Source of the DNA: Hydrogenophaga borbori
Lineage (GTDB): Bacteria; Pseudomonadota; Gammaproteobacteria; Burkholderiales; Burkholderiaceae_C
DNA length: 64,000 nt
NCBI RefSeq assembly: GCF_003417535.1
Contig: NZ_QVLS01000003.1
Span: 1 to 64,000, forward strand
Direction: 5' to 3'
Part shown: in pieces, positions 22,944-30,695 of the stretch
How positions within the stretch are numbered: position 1 is the stretch's first letter
Layout of the letters: each line of letters starts with the position of its first letter
Translations under genes and position numbers: made by a program
Notes under the pieces: generated by a model
Told to the model about the DNA's origin: nothing
Database searches by the model: none
Seen by the model: the letters and a program-made list of their open reading frames with translations, nothing else

Positions 22944-23080
22944 ATCGCGCTCTTTTTTTCCGAAACGACGGGCCCTGCGGGCCCGGAGGGACGCACCCAC
23001 ACCCATCCCGCGCGAATTCGTCTGACGAGCACAGCGCTTCCCTGCCCCTTCATAGGGGGAGTCTTTAGGTCAGGACAAGC

Positions 23081-24241
23081 ATGTCTGATTTGAGTCTTCA
23101 ACTGCAGCAGGCCAAAAGCCAATTCCCGGTGTCGAGCTACTTCGACCAGGCGCTGTTCCAGCGCGAGCTGGAGACGATCTTTCAGCGCGGGCCCCGCTAC
23201 GTGGGGCACGCTCTTTCCGTTCCGAACATCGGCGACTACCACGCCCTGCCGCAAGAAGGCGGGGGCCGCGCGCTGGTGCGCACGCCCTCGGGCGTCGAAC
23301 TGATCTCCAACGTCTGCCGCCACCGCCAGGCCATCATGCTCAAGGGCCGCGGGAACCTGCAGGGGCACCAGCCCGGCCACGCGGGCGGCAACATCGTCTG
23401 CCCCCTGCACCGCTGGACCTACAGCGGCACCCACACGCCCGCCGGCGCCGGCCCCGCCGGCCAGCTGCTGGGCGCGCCCCACTTCGCGCACGACCCCTGC
23501 CTGAACCTCAACAACTACCGGCTGCGCGAGTGGAACGGCCTGCTGTTCGAGGACAACGGCCGCGACATCGAGGCCGACCTGGCCGGCATGGGCCCGCGCG
23601 AGACGCTGAGCTTCGAAGGCATGGTGCTCGACCACGTCGAACTGCACGAATGCAACTACAACTGGAAGACCTTCATCGAGGTCTACCTCGAGGACTACCA
23701 CGTGGGGCCCTTCCACCCGGGCCTGGGCAACTTCGTCACCTGCGAAGACCTGCGCTGGGAGTTCCGGCCCGAGTACTCGGTGCAGACGGTGGGCGCGCAG
23801 AACCTGCTGGGCCAGGCCGGCAGCCCCACCTACCAGCGCTGGCACGACGTGCTGATGAACTACCGCCAGGGCCAGCTGCCCGAGCACGGCGCGATCTGGC
23901 TCACCTACTACCCGCACATCATGGTGGAGTGGTACCCGCATGTGCTGACCGTCTCCACGCTGCACCCGATCAGCGTGGACAAGACGCTCAACATGGTGGA
24001 GTTCTACTACCCCGAGGAAATCGCCGCCTTCGAGCGCGAGTTCGTCGAGGCGCAGCGCGCGGCCTACATGGAGACCTGCATCGAGGACGACGAGATCGCC
24101 GAGCGCATGGACGCGGGCCGCAAGGCCCTGCTGGCGCGCGGCGACAACGAGGTCGGCCCCTACCAGAGCCCCATGGAAGACGGCATGCAGCACTTCCACG
24201 AGTGGTACCGCGAGAAGATGGGAGCGGCCTTCCAGGGCTGA
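23081..24241 (+). CDS. Rieske non-haem iron aromatic ring-hydroxylating oxygenase, alpha subunit
   Basis: 386 residues. The N-terminal Rieske domain has C-x-H (NVCRHRQ, about residues 81-86) and C-x2-H (CPLHRW, about 107-112) for the [2Fe-2S] cluster. The catalytic domain has the EVYLEDYHVGPFHPG stretch with the two iron His residues and a later Asp in ETCIEDD. These oxygenases add oxygen to aromatic rings or demethylate; substrate not evident. No beta subunit, ferredoxin or reductase gene is adjacent, so electrons must come from elsewhere. It has a leader of about 130 bases with two small hairpins and an AGGA ribosome-binding site. Confidence 0.88.
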   Translation: MSDLSLQLQQAKSQFPVSSYFDQALFQRELETIFQRGPRYVGHALSVPNIGDYHALPQEGGGRALVRTPSGVELISNVCRHRQAIMLKGRGNLQGHQPGHAGGNIVCPLHRWTYSGTHTPAGAGPAGQLLGAPHFAHDPCLNLNNYRLREWNGLLFEDNGRDIEADLAGMGPRETLSFEGMVLDHVELHECNYNWKTFIEVYLEDYHVGPFHPGLGNFVTCEDLRWEFRPEYSVQTVGAQNLLGQAGSPTYQRWHDVLMNYRQGQLPEHGAIWLTYYPHIMVEWYPHVLTVSTLHPISVDKTLNMVEFYYPEEIAAFEREFVEAQRAAYMETCIEDDEIAERMDAGRKALLARGDNEVGPYQSPMEDGMQHFHEWYREKMGAAFQG

Positions 24242-24269
24242 TGGCGCACCACACATGACAGCCAATGCG

Positions 24270-24358
24270 AGTGGGTTTCGCCGTCGGGTCGCCCCCAGGC
24301 GAAACGCGCCTCCCCGGGGGTTAGCGACCCGCGCAGCGACGGAGCGTGGGGGTTAGGT
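24270..24358 (+). repeat. Second type of dispersed GC-rich repeat
   Basis: The gap between the oxygenase and the EamA gene contains GTGGGTTTCGCCGTCGGGTC, a CCCCCGGGGG-like core and GCGACGGAGCGTGGGGGTTA. It looks like an interspersed element of the kind seen in Comamonadaceae but differs from the ~80-bp repeat at 11815. Only one copy is in this window. Confidence 0.4.
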
Positions 24359-24359
24359 C

Positions 24360-25250
24360 ATGCAGGCACTCTGGATGCTGCTCGCGTCCCTCTTCTTCGC
24401 GAGCATGGGCGTGTGCATCAAGTTCGCCGCCGCGCACTTCAACAGCTTCGAGACCGTGTTCTACCGCGGCCTCGTGGGCATGGCCTTCCTGTGGGGCCTG
24501 TCGCGCTGGCAGGGTGTGTCGCTGGCCACCCGGGTACCCATGATGCACGCCTGGCGCAGCCTGGTCGGCACGATCTCGCTCACCGCCTGGTTCTACGCCA
24601 TCGCCCTGCTGCCGCTGGCCACGGCCATGACGCTCAACTACATGAGCAGCGTGTGGATCGCCACCTTCCTGCTGGGCGGCGCGGTGCTCACGCAGGCGCG
24701 CGGCTCGCCGGTTCGCGAGCAGGCGCCGCTGTTCTTCACGGTGATCGCGGGCTTCGTGGGCGTGGGCCTCATGCTGCGGCCCAGCTTCCACCAAGACCAG
24801 GCCTTCGCCGGCCTGGTGGGCCTGCTGTCGGGCGTGTTCGCTGCCCTGGCCTACCTGCAGGTGGCCGCGCTGTCCAAGGTGGGCGAGCCGGAGAGCCGCA
24901 CGGTCTTCTACTTCTCGCTCGGCTCGGCGCTGGCGGGGCTCCTCGGCATGCTGTTCGTCGGCGCCAGCCCCTGGCGCTGGCCCGGTGCGCTGTGGCTGCT
25001 GCCCATCGGCCTGCTCGCGGTGTTCGGCCAGCTGTGCCTGACGCGCGCCTACGCGCAAGGCGCCACCATGGTGGTCGCCAACCTGCAGTACTCGGGCATC
25101 GTGTTCGCGGCGCTGTTCGGCATCACCGTGTTCGGCGACCGCCTGCCGCTGATCGGCTGGGTCGGCATGGCGCTGATCGTCGTCAGCGGCATCGCGGCCA
25201 CCGTGCTGCGCTCGCGCACCGTACCGCCCGTGCCTGCGGAAGAACCCTAG
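24360..25250 (+). CDS. DMT-superfamily transporter with two EamA domains
   Basis: 296 residues, ten hydrophobic helices in two repeated five-helix EamA units. The stretch SLFFASMGVCIKFAAAHFNSFE at the start and the glycine-rich helix near the end (GITVFGDRLPLIGWVGMALI) are typical. These are mostly exporters of metabolites or amino acids; substrate unknown. Inner membrane. It follows a repeat and has no good ribosome-binding site; GGGGGTTAGGTC lies just before the ATG. Confidence 0.88.
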   Translation: MQALWMLLASLFFASMGVCIKFAAAHFNSFETVFYRGLVGMAFLWGLSRWQGVSLATRVPMMHAWRSLVGTISLTAWFYAIALLPLATAMTLNYMSSVWIATFLLGGAVLTQARGSPVREQAPLFFTVIAGFVGVGLMLRPSFHQDQAFAGLVGLLSGVFAALAYLQVAALSKVGEPESRTVFYFSLGSALAGLLGMLFVGASPWRWPGALWLLPIGLLAVFGQLCLTRAYAQGATMVVANLQYSGIVFAALFGITVFGDRLPLIGWVGMALIVVSGIAATVLRSRTVPPVPAEEP

Positions 25251-25283
25251 CCCCGGGCCACGGGAAACGCATGCGATCTGCAT

Positions 25284-25289
25284 CACAAT
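25284..25289 (+). promoter_or_regulatory. -10 box of the sulfurtransferase gene, predicts leaderless mRNA
   Basis: CACAAT followed by six bases and ATG 25296. This spacing also favours ATG 25296 over the GTG two codons upstream, because that GTG would lie upstream of the predicted start of transcription. Confidence 0.5.
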
Positions 25290-25295
25290 GTGCGC

Positions 25296-26147
25296 ATGCT
25301 TAACTTGTTGATTCAGGTCCGCGAGCTGCGGGCCCTGCTCGACGCGGGCGCCCCCGTGCTGGTGATGGACTGCAGCTTCGACCTGATGAACCCGGCCGCG
25401 GGCCGCGCGCAGTTCGAAGCCGAGCACCTGCCCGGCGCGATCTACGTGGACCTGGACCACGACCTCAGCGACAAGGGCCGCCCCGCCAGCGAAGGCCGCC
25501 ACCCCCTGCCCAGCCGCGAGCGCTTCGCGGCCCGGCTGGCCGAGCTGGGCCTGAACCCCGGCGTGCAAGTGGTGGCCATGGACCGCCAGGGCCTCAACTA
25601 CTGCGGCCGGCTGTGGTGGATGCTGCGCTGGTGCGGCCACGAGGCCGTGGCCGTGCTCGACGGCGGCCTGGCCGCCTGGAAAGCCGCCGGCGGCGCGCTG
25701 GACAGCGGCCCGGCGCAGGCCCGCCCGGCGGGCGGCTTCCGCCTGGGGCCTTCGCTGGCGCCCACGGTGGACACGGCGGGCCTGCAAGCCCGCCTGGGCC
25801 GGGCCGACACCACCGTCATCGACGCGCGCGCGGGTGCGCGCTTTCGCGGCGAGGTCGAGCCGCTGGACCCGGTGGCGGGCCACGTCCCGGGTGCGCTCAA
25901 CCGCCCCTTCGGCGAAAACCTGCAGGCCGACGGCCGCCTCAAGCCCGCCGACCAGCTGCGCCGCGAATTCGACGCACTGCTGGGCGGCCGCGACCCCGCC
26001 GGCGTGGTGCACCAATGCGGCAGCGGCGTGAGCGCCGTGCCCAACCTGCTGGCCATGGCCGTCGCCGGCCTGGGCACCACCACCCTGTACCCGGGCAGCT
26101 GGAGCGCCTGGTGCAACACCGAGGGAACGCCACGTGCGAGAGGCTGA
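25296..26147 (+). CDS. Sulfurtransferase with two rhodanese domains (3-mercaptopyruvate type)
   Basis: 283 residues with tandem rhodanese domains; the first is inactive and the second carries the active Cys in HQCGSGVSA. The CGSGV loop is that of 3-mercaptopyruvate sulfurtransferases (SseA) rather than thiosulfate sulfurtransferases (CRKGV). It moves sulfur from a donor to cyanide or thiols. Cytosolic. The stop overlaps the start of the following histidine kinase gene (TGATG), so the two are coupled, an unusual pairing. Confidence 0.88.
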   Translation: MLNLLIQVRELRALLDAGAPVLVMDCSFDLMNPAAGRAQFEAEHLPGAIYVDLDHDLSDKGRPASEGRHPLPSRERFAARLAELGLNPGVQVVAMDRQGLNYCGRLWWMLRWCGHEAVAVLDGGLAAWKAAGGALDSGPAQARPAGGFRLGPSLAPTVDTAGLQARLGRADTTVIDARAGARFRGEVEPLDPVAGHVPGALNRPFGENLQADGRLKPADQLRREFDALLGGRDPAGVVHQCGSGVSAVPNLLAMAVAGLGTTTLYPGSWSAWCNTEGTPRARG

Positions 26148-28744
26148 TGCAAGGGCCTGACTCGGTCGGCGTATCGGCGCGGGCCGAGACGCCTGACGCG
26201 GCGGACCTGCGCAAGACCCTGCTGTGGGTCTGTATGGTGGTCGGCATCGCGGCCCTGGGCATCGCCGCCGTGGACCTGCTGCTGTCGCCACCCGAGCAGA
26301 GCGAGGCCACCATCGCCGGCGCCCTGTCGGCCATCGCCTGGGCCTGCTGGCTGGCGCTGCGCACGCGCCGGCTCTCGCCGGAACCGGTGGCCGCGCTGGT
26401 CATCCTGGGCGTACTGGCCACCGCCACCTTCTCGGTGATCGCCTATGGCTCGGTGCGCACGGCGGTCAACTTCCTGTTCGTGGCCGCGGTGGTCGGGGCG
26501 GGCATCTTTCTCGGACGGCGCGCGCTGCTGGCCTCGGTGGTGGTCACCGCCGCGCTGCTGGGCCTGCTGGGTTGGATCGAAGCCCAGGGCGGCTTCGCGC
26601 ACACACCCAACTTCTCGATGAACCTGCGCGTGTGGCTCACGCAGGCCACCACCCTGGTTGTCGTGGGACTGGTCGTCATGCACGGCCGCGCCGTCAGCCT
26701 CCGTGCACTGCAGCGCCTGCGACACGAGCTCGAGCGGCGCCACCAGACCGAGCAGGAGCGCGACCGCAGCCTGGAACGCTTCACGCGCATCTTCCGCTCC
26801 AGCCCGAGCCCCATGATCGCGCAGTCCGCGCGCACGGGCGCCATCCTCGACGTCAACCCCGCCTTCGAGCGCTGCTACGGCCACCGGCGCGGCCAGGTGC
26901 TGGGCCGACAGGACACCTTCCTCTGGGCCGACCCCATGGAGCGCGAGCGCTACATGGAGCGCCTGATCGCCGAGCGCCACATCGCCCAGCACCGCGCCCG
27001 CGGCCGCCGCGCCGACGGCAGCGAGTTCGACGCCATGGTCTCCAGCGAGATGGGCAACGACGAAGAGGACCGGCTCATCATCACCACGGTGAGCGACATG
27101 ACCGGCCGCGAAGAACTCATCCGCCGCCTGCAGCGCTCCGAGGCGCTGTTCTCCAAGGCCTTCCACTTCGCGCCGCTCAATCTCACCATCACGCGCCTGT
27201 CCGACGGCCGCTTCCTGGAAGTGAACCGCGCCAAGGACAAGGCGCAGGGCCTCGAACCCGAGGAGCTGCTGGGACGCACCTCGGTGGAGGTCGGCGCCTG
27301 GCTCACGCCAGAGGACCGCGAGCGCTTCATCGAGCGCCTGCGCCGCGACGGCCACGTGGACGGCTACGACACGCAGATGCGGCACAAGGACGGCACGCTG
27401 GTCGACTCGCGTGTCTGGGCCGAGATCGTCGACATCGACGGCGAGCCCTGCATCCTGTCCTCCAGCGTCAACGTCAGCGAGGAAAAGCGCCGCGAGGCCC
27501 TGCTGCTCGAGGTGGCCAAGGGCGTGGCAGCCGAAACCGGCGAGGCCTTCTTCGCCGCGCTGGCGGAGACCCTGAGCAACGCCATCGGCGCCAACCTCGT
27601 GGCCCTGGCCGAAACCACCGACGACGGTGAACTGCAGACCCTGGGCGTGTGGCGCGACGGCCGCGCCGCGCGCAACTTCCGCTTCAACGTGGTCGGCACG
27701 CCCTGCGCCGACACCCTGCGCCAGACCGGCCTGATGACCTGCACCGCCCAGCTGGCCGAGAACTACCCCAACGCGCCGCAGCTGCGCGCCCAGGGCTTCC
27801 AGGCCTACCTGGGCCAGGCGCTGCGCGACGCCGACGGCCAGGCCACGGGCATGCTCATCGCCATGTGGCGCGCGCCGGTGACGGTGAAGGCCGACGTCCA
27901 GGCCCTCATCTCCATCTTCGCCAGCCGCGCCAACGCCGAGCTGCTGCGCCTGCGCCGCGAGCGCGAGATCGTGAGCCTGAACGAAACGCTGGAGCAGCGC
28001 GTGCGCGAGCGCACGGCCGAGCTGCAGAAGCTCAACGCCGAACTCGACGCCTTCGCCTACTCCGTCTCGCACGACCTCAAGTCGCCGCTGCGCGCCATCG
28101 ACGGCTTCACGCGCCTCATGCAGGAGCAACTCGATGGCAAACTCGACGAGGACACGCAGCAGCTGTTCGACCGCGTGCTGCAGTCCTCTCAGCGCATGGG
28201 CGCCATCATCAACGACCTGCTGGCGCTGGCGCGCGTGAGCCAGGGTGTGCTGCAGCGCAGCCCCATCGACCTCAGCGAACTCGCGCGCAGCGTGCTCGAC
28301 CACGAACTGGCACGCGCGCCGCAGCGCCGCGTGCGCGCCGAGCTGGCGCAAGGCCTGGAGGCCGACTGCGACCCGCGCCTGGCCCGCATCGTGCTGGAAA
28401 ACCTCATCGGCAACGCGCTGAAATACACGCGCGACCGCGAGGAGGCCCACATCGAGTTCGGCCTGGACGGTATTGCCGAGGACGGCACGCCCAGCTTCTT
28501 CGTGCGCGACAACGGCGTGGGCTTCGACATGAAGTACGTCGACCAGCTCTTCAAACCCTTCCAGCGCCTGCACCGGCCCAGCGAGTTCGAGGGCACCGGC
28601 ATCGGCCTGGCCACGGTGCGCCGCATCATCGAGCGGCACGACGGCCGGCTCTCGGCCGAAGGCGCCGTCGGCCAGGGCGCCACCTTCCGCTTCGGTTTTG
28701 GCAACCCGCCGCGCTGGAGCGAGAGCGAGTCGCAGAAGCTGTGA
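26147..28744 (+). CDS. Multi-domain membrane histidine kinase (PAS-PAS-GAF-HisKA-HATPase)
   Basis: 865 residues. Order: about five membrane helices (residues 20-185), a short coiled coil, two PAS domains (about 205-325 and 335-455), a GAF-like domain (about 460-610), a coiled coil, then HisKA with phospho-accepting His about 642 (SVSHDLKSPLR) and an HATPase with N box LENLIGNALKYT and G boxes DNGVGFD and GTGIGLATVRRI. The last part is like phytochrome-type kinases. No response regulator gene is next to it, so its partner is elsewhere. A longer open frame exists upstream, but ATG 26147, overlapping the sulfurtransferase stop, fits the membrane domain start. Confidence 0.92.
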   Translation: MQGPDSVGVSARAETPDAADLRKTLLWVCMVVGIAALGIAAVDLLLSPPEQSEATIAGALSAIAWACWLALRTRRLSPEPVAALVILGVLATATFSVIAYGSVRTAVNFLFVAAVVGAGIFLGRRALLASVVVTAALLGLLGWIEAQGGFAHTPNFSMNLRVWLTQATTLVVVGLVVMHGRAVSLRALQRLRHELERRHQTEQERDRSLERFTRIFRSSPSPMIAQSARTGAILDVNPAFERCYGHRRGQVLGRQDTFLWADPMERERYMERLIAERHIAQHRARGRRADGSEFDAMVSSEMGNDEEDRLIITTVSDMTGREELIRRLQRSEALFSKAFHFAPLNLTITRLSDGRFLEVNRAKDKAQGLEPEELLGRTSVEVGAWLTPEDRERFIERLRRDGHVDGYDTQMRHKDGTLVDSRVWAEIVDIDGEPCILSSSVNVSEEKRREALLLEVAKGVAAETGEAFFAALAETLSNAIGANLVALAETTDDGELQTLGVWRDGRAARNFRFNVVGTPCADTLRQTGLMTCTAQLAENYPNAPQLRAQGFQAYLGQALRDADGQATGMLIAMWRAPVTVKADVQALISIFASRANAELLRLRREREIVSLNETLEQRVRERTAELQKLNAELDAFAYSVSHDLKSPLRAIDGFTRLMQEQLDGKLDEDTQQLFDRVLQSSQRMGAIINDLLALARVSQGVLQRSPIDLSELARSVLDHELARAPQRRVRAELAQGLEADCDPRLARIVLENLIGNALKYTRDREEAHIEFGLDGIAEDGTPSFFVRDNGVGFDMKYVDQLFKPFQRLHRPSEFEGTGIGLATVRRIIERHDGRLSAEGAVGQGATFRFGFGNPPRWSESESQKL

Positions 28745-28766
28745 TCGGGCGCCCGGCCCGGCGCGA

Positions 28767-29582
28767 TCAGTGCCCGCCGTGCGCCAGGCCGCTCACCAGC
28801 GTGACCATGCCGATGCCCACCGCCAGCCAGGCGATCTGCGCCGCCGTCTCGCGCAGGCTCAGCCGCTTCTGCAGCTGCGGGATCAGGTCGGCCAGGGCCA
28901 CGTAGACGAAGCTGCTGGAGGCCGCCACCAGGAAGTACGGCAGCCAGTCGTCCAGCGAGGCCAGCAGCGCGTAGCCCACCAGACCGCCCAGGGCCGTGAC
29001 CGTGCCCGCCATCGACACCTTGAGCAGGGCCGCGCGCGGCGAGCGCGAGGTCTGGCGCAACACCACCAGATCGCCCATGTGGTGCGGCACCTCATGCGCG
29101 AGCACCGCCAGTGCCGCCACCACGCCCAGCCGCAGGTCGGCCACGAAGGCCGAGGCGATCAGGATGCCGTCGCCGAAGGCGTGCACGCTGTCGCCCAGCA
29201 GCACGGCCCAGCCGCCGGTGCGCCGCTCCTCGTGGTGGTGGTGCCCGTGGTGGTGCTGATGGTGGTGGGCGTGCCCGTCCCCGGCCTCCTGGCCGTGTTC
29301 ATGGCCATGCTCGTGGCCGTGGTGCCAGAGCTCGGCCTTGTCGAGCAGGAAGAAGAACACCAGGCCACCCAGCAGCAGCGCGAACAGCTCGTGCGCGCCG
29401 GCCGCGCTCTCGAAGGCCTCGGGCAGCAGGTGCATGAAGGCCGTGGCCAGCAGGGCGCCGGCCGCCAGGCTGAGCATGTGCTGCGTGAAGCGCGCCAGCA
29501 TGGCGTAGCCCAACAGCGCCGCGATCCACACGCTGCCGACACCGGCCGCGACGGTGCCGACAAGAATGGCCAACAAGGTCAT
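28767..29582 (-). CDS. ZIP family divalent metal transporter
   Basis: 271 residues with eight hydrophobic helices. The metal-site motifs of ZIP proteins are present: HAFGDGILIASAF in helix IV and HEVPHHMGDLVVL in helix V. The cytosolic loop between helices III and IV is a long His-rich stretch (about 15 His in 30 residues) that likely binds Zn. It probably imports Zn or Fe. Upstream on the minus strand CTGAAT lies six bases before the ATG, a weak leaderless-type -10. Convergent to the histidine kinase gene. Confidence 0.92.
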   Translation of the reverse strand: MTLLAILVGTVAAGVGSVWIAALLGYAMLARFTQHMLSLAAGALLATAFMHLLPEAFESAAGAHELFALLLGGLVFFFLLDKAELWHHGHEHGHEHGQEAGDGHAHHHQHHHGHHHHEERRTGGWAVLLGDSVHAFGDGILIASAFVADLRLGVVAALAVLAHEVPHHMGDLVVLRQTSRSPRAALLKVSMAGTVTALGGLVGYALLASLDDWLPYFLVAASSSFVYVALADLIPQLQKRLSLRETAAQIAWLAVGIGMVTLVSGLAHGGH

Positions 29583-29640
29583 ATCAGTATTCAGTTACTC
29601 GGTAGAACAAGACCTGCGGAGCACGGGCGGTCGAACCGAG

Positions 29641-29722
29641 TGACACCGCGGAACCGGCTGTGCCGGGCCGCCGGTGTCGCCCCCTTGAGGGGGTCGCGCA
29701 AAGCGCGGCGGGGGGTCTCGTT
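29641..29722 (-). repeat. Palindromic dispersed repeat, copy 3 (inverted)
   Basis: Reading the minus strand, right after the hydrolase TGA, comes AACGAGACCCCCCGCCGCGC, then CCCCCTCAAGGGGG and CCGGTTCCGCGGTGTCA. It matches copies 1 and 2 and again starts at a stop codon. Confidence 0.75.
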
Positions 29723-30622
29723 TCAGGCCACGCCGTGCTGCTTGAACCAGGCCAGGGCACGCTTCCAGCCGTCCTCGGCCGGCTCCTTGCGGAAGCTCGG
29801 CCGGTAGTCGGCGTGGAAGGCGTGCGGTGCGTCCGGGTACACCACGAAGCTCGACGCCTTGGCCGCCGCGCTGCCGCCCGCCAAGGCCGATTTCATCTTA
29901 TCAACCGTGTCAAGCGGGATGCCGGTGTCGGCCGCGCCGTAGAGCCCCAGCACCGGGCCGTGCAGCTGGCCGGCCACGTCCACCGGGTTCTTCGGGGTGA
30001 GCGCATTCTGCTGCCCCACCAGGCGCCCGTACCAGGCCACGCCCGCCTTCACCGCCGGGTTGTGCGCGCTGTACAGCCAGACCTGGCGCCCACCCCAGCA
30101 AAAGCCGGTGATGCCCAGCTTGCTGGCGTCGCCGCCGTTGGCGGCCGCCCACTTCACGGTGGCGTCCAGGTCGCCCATCACCTGGGCGTCGGGCACCTGG
30201 CTGATGACCTCCGCGATGAGCTTGGCCATCTCGCCGTAGCCCTGGGCATCGCCCTGGCGCACGAACAGCTCGGGCGCGATGGCCAGGTAGCCCGCCCTGG
30301 CGAAGCGGCGCGCGGTGTCGGCGATGTACTCGTGCACGCCAAAGATCTCGGACAACACCAGCACCACGGGCAAGCCGGTCTTGCCGGCCGGCGCGGCGCG
30401 GTAGGCCGGCATCTTGAAGCCGGCCACGTCGATCATCACCTCGCCCACGGTCAGGCCGTCGGACGGGGTGCGAATCGCCGTCTGGGCCATCAGCGGCGCG
30501 GCGGCGGCGGCATAGCCCGCGCCCAGAGCGGCCTTGAGGGCGGTGCGGCGGGTGGCCCCGGCTTGATCGGCACTGCCGCCCAACAGGGCTTCGGCGTCGC
30601 GGGTCATGTCTTGTTCGAGCAT
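29723..30622 (-). CDS. Exported dienelactone hydrolase family protein
   Basis: 299 residues. The N-terminus has TRRTALKAALGAGYAAAAAP, a Tat-type signal after a 25-residue polar lead. The alpha/beta-hydrolase core has the dienelactone hydrolase nucleophile Cys in GFCWGG, the acid in GAADTGIP and the His in DAPHAFH; the Glu-containing EIFGVHEYI loop is also typical. It may hydrolyse lactones or other esters in the periplasm. Start ATG preceded by AGGAGACAACCC. Single gene, followed by a palindromic repeat. Confidence 0.87.
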   Translation of the reverse strand: MLEQDMTRDAEALLGGSADQAGATRRTALKAALGAGYAAAAAPLMAQTAIRTPSDGLTVGEVMIDVAGFKMPAYRAAPAGKTGLPVVLVLSEIFGVHEYIADTARRFARAGYLAIAPELFVRQGDAQGYGEMAKLIAEVISQVPDAQVMGDLDATVKWAAANGGDASKLGITGFCWGGRQVWLYSAHNPAVKAGVAWYGRLVGQQNALTPKNPVDVAGQLHGPVLGLYGAADTGIPLDTVDKMKSALAGGSAAAKASSFVVYPDAPHAFHADYRPSFRKEPAEDGWKRALAWFKQHGVA

Positions 30623-30695
30623 GGGTTGTCTCCTGACGGGTGGTGGAAAGTCAAGCTGACTCGGCCCAGGGACCGAAGTTCAGGCGCGCCGGCGC

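Noticed and set aside
29226..29330. Dense ATGGTG/GTGGTG-like repeats in the ZIP gene as a tandem repeat
   Set aside because: These are the codons of the His-rich metal loop of the transporter, not an independent repeat.
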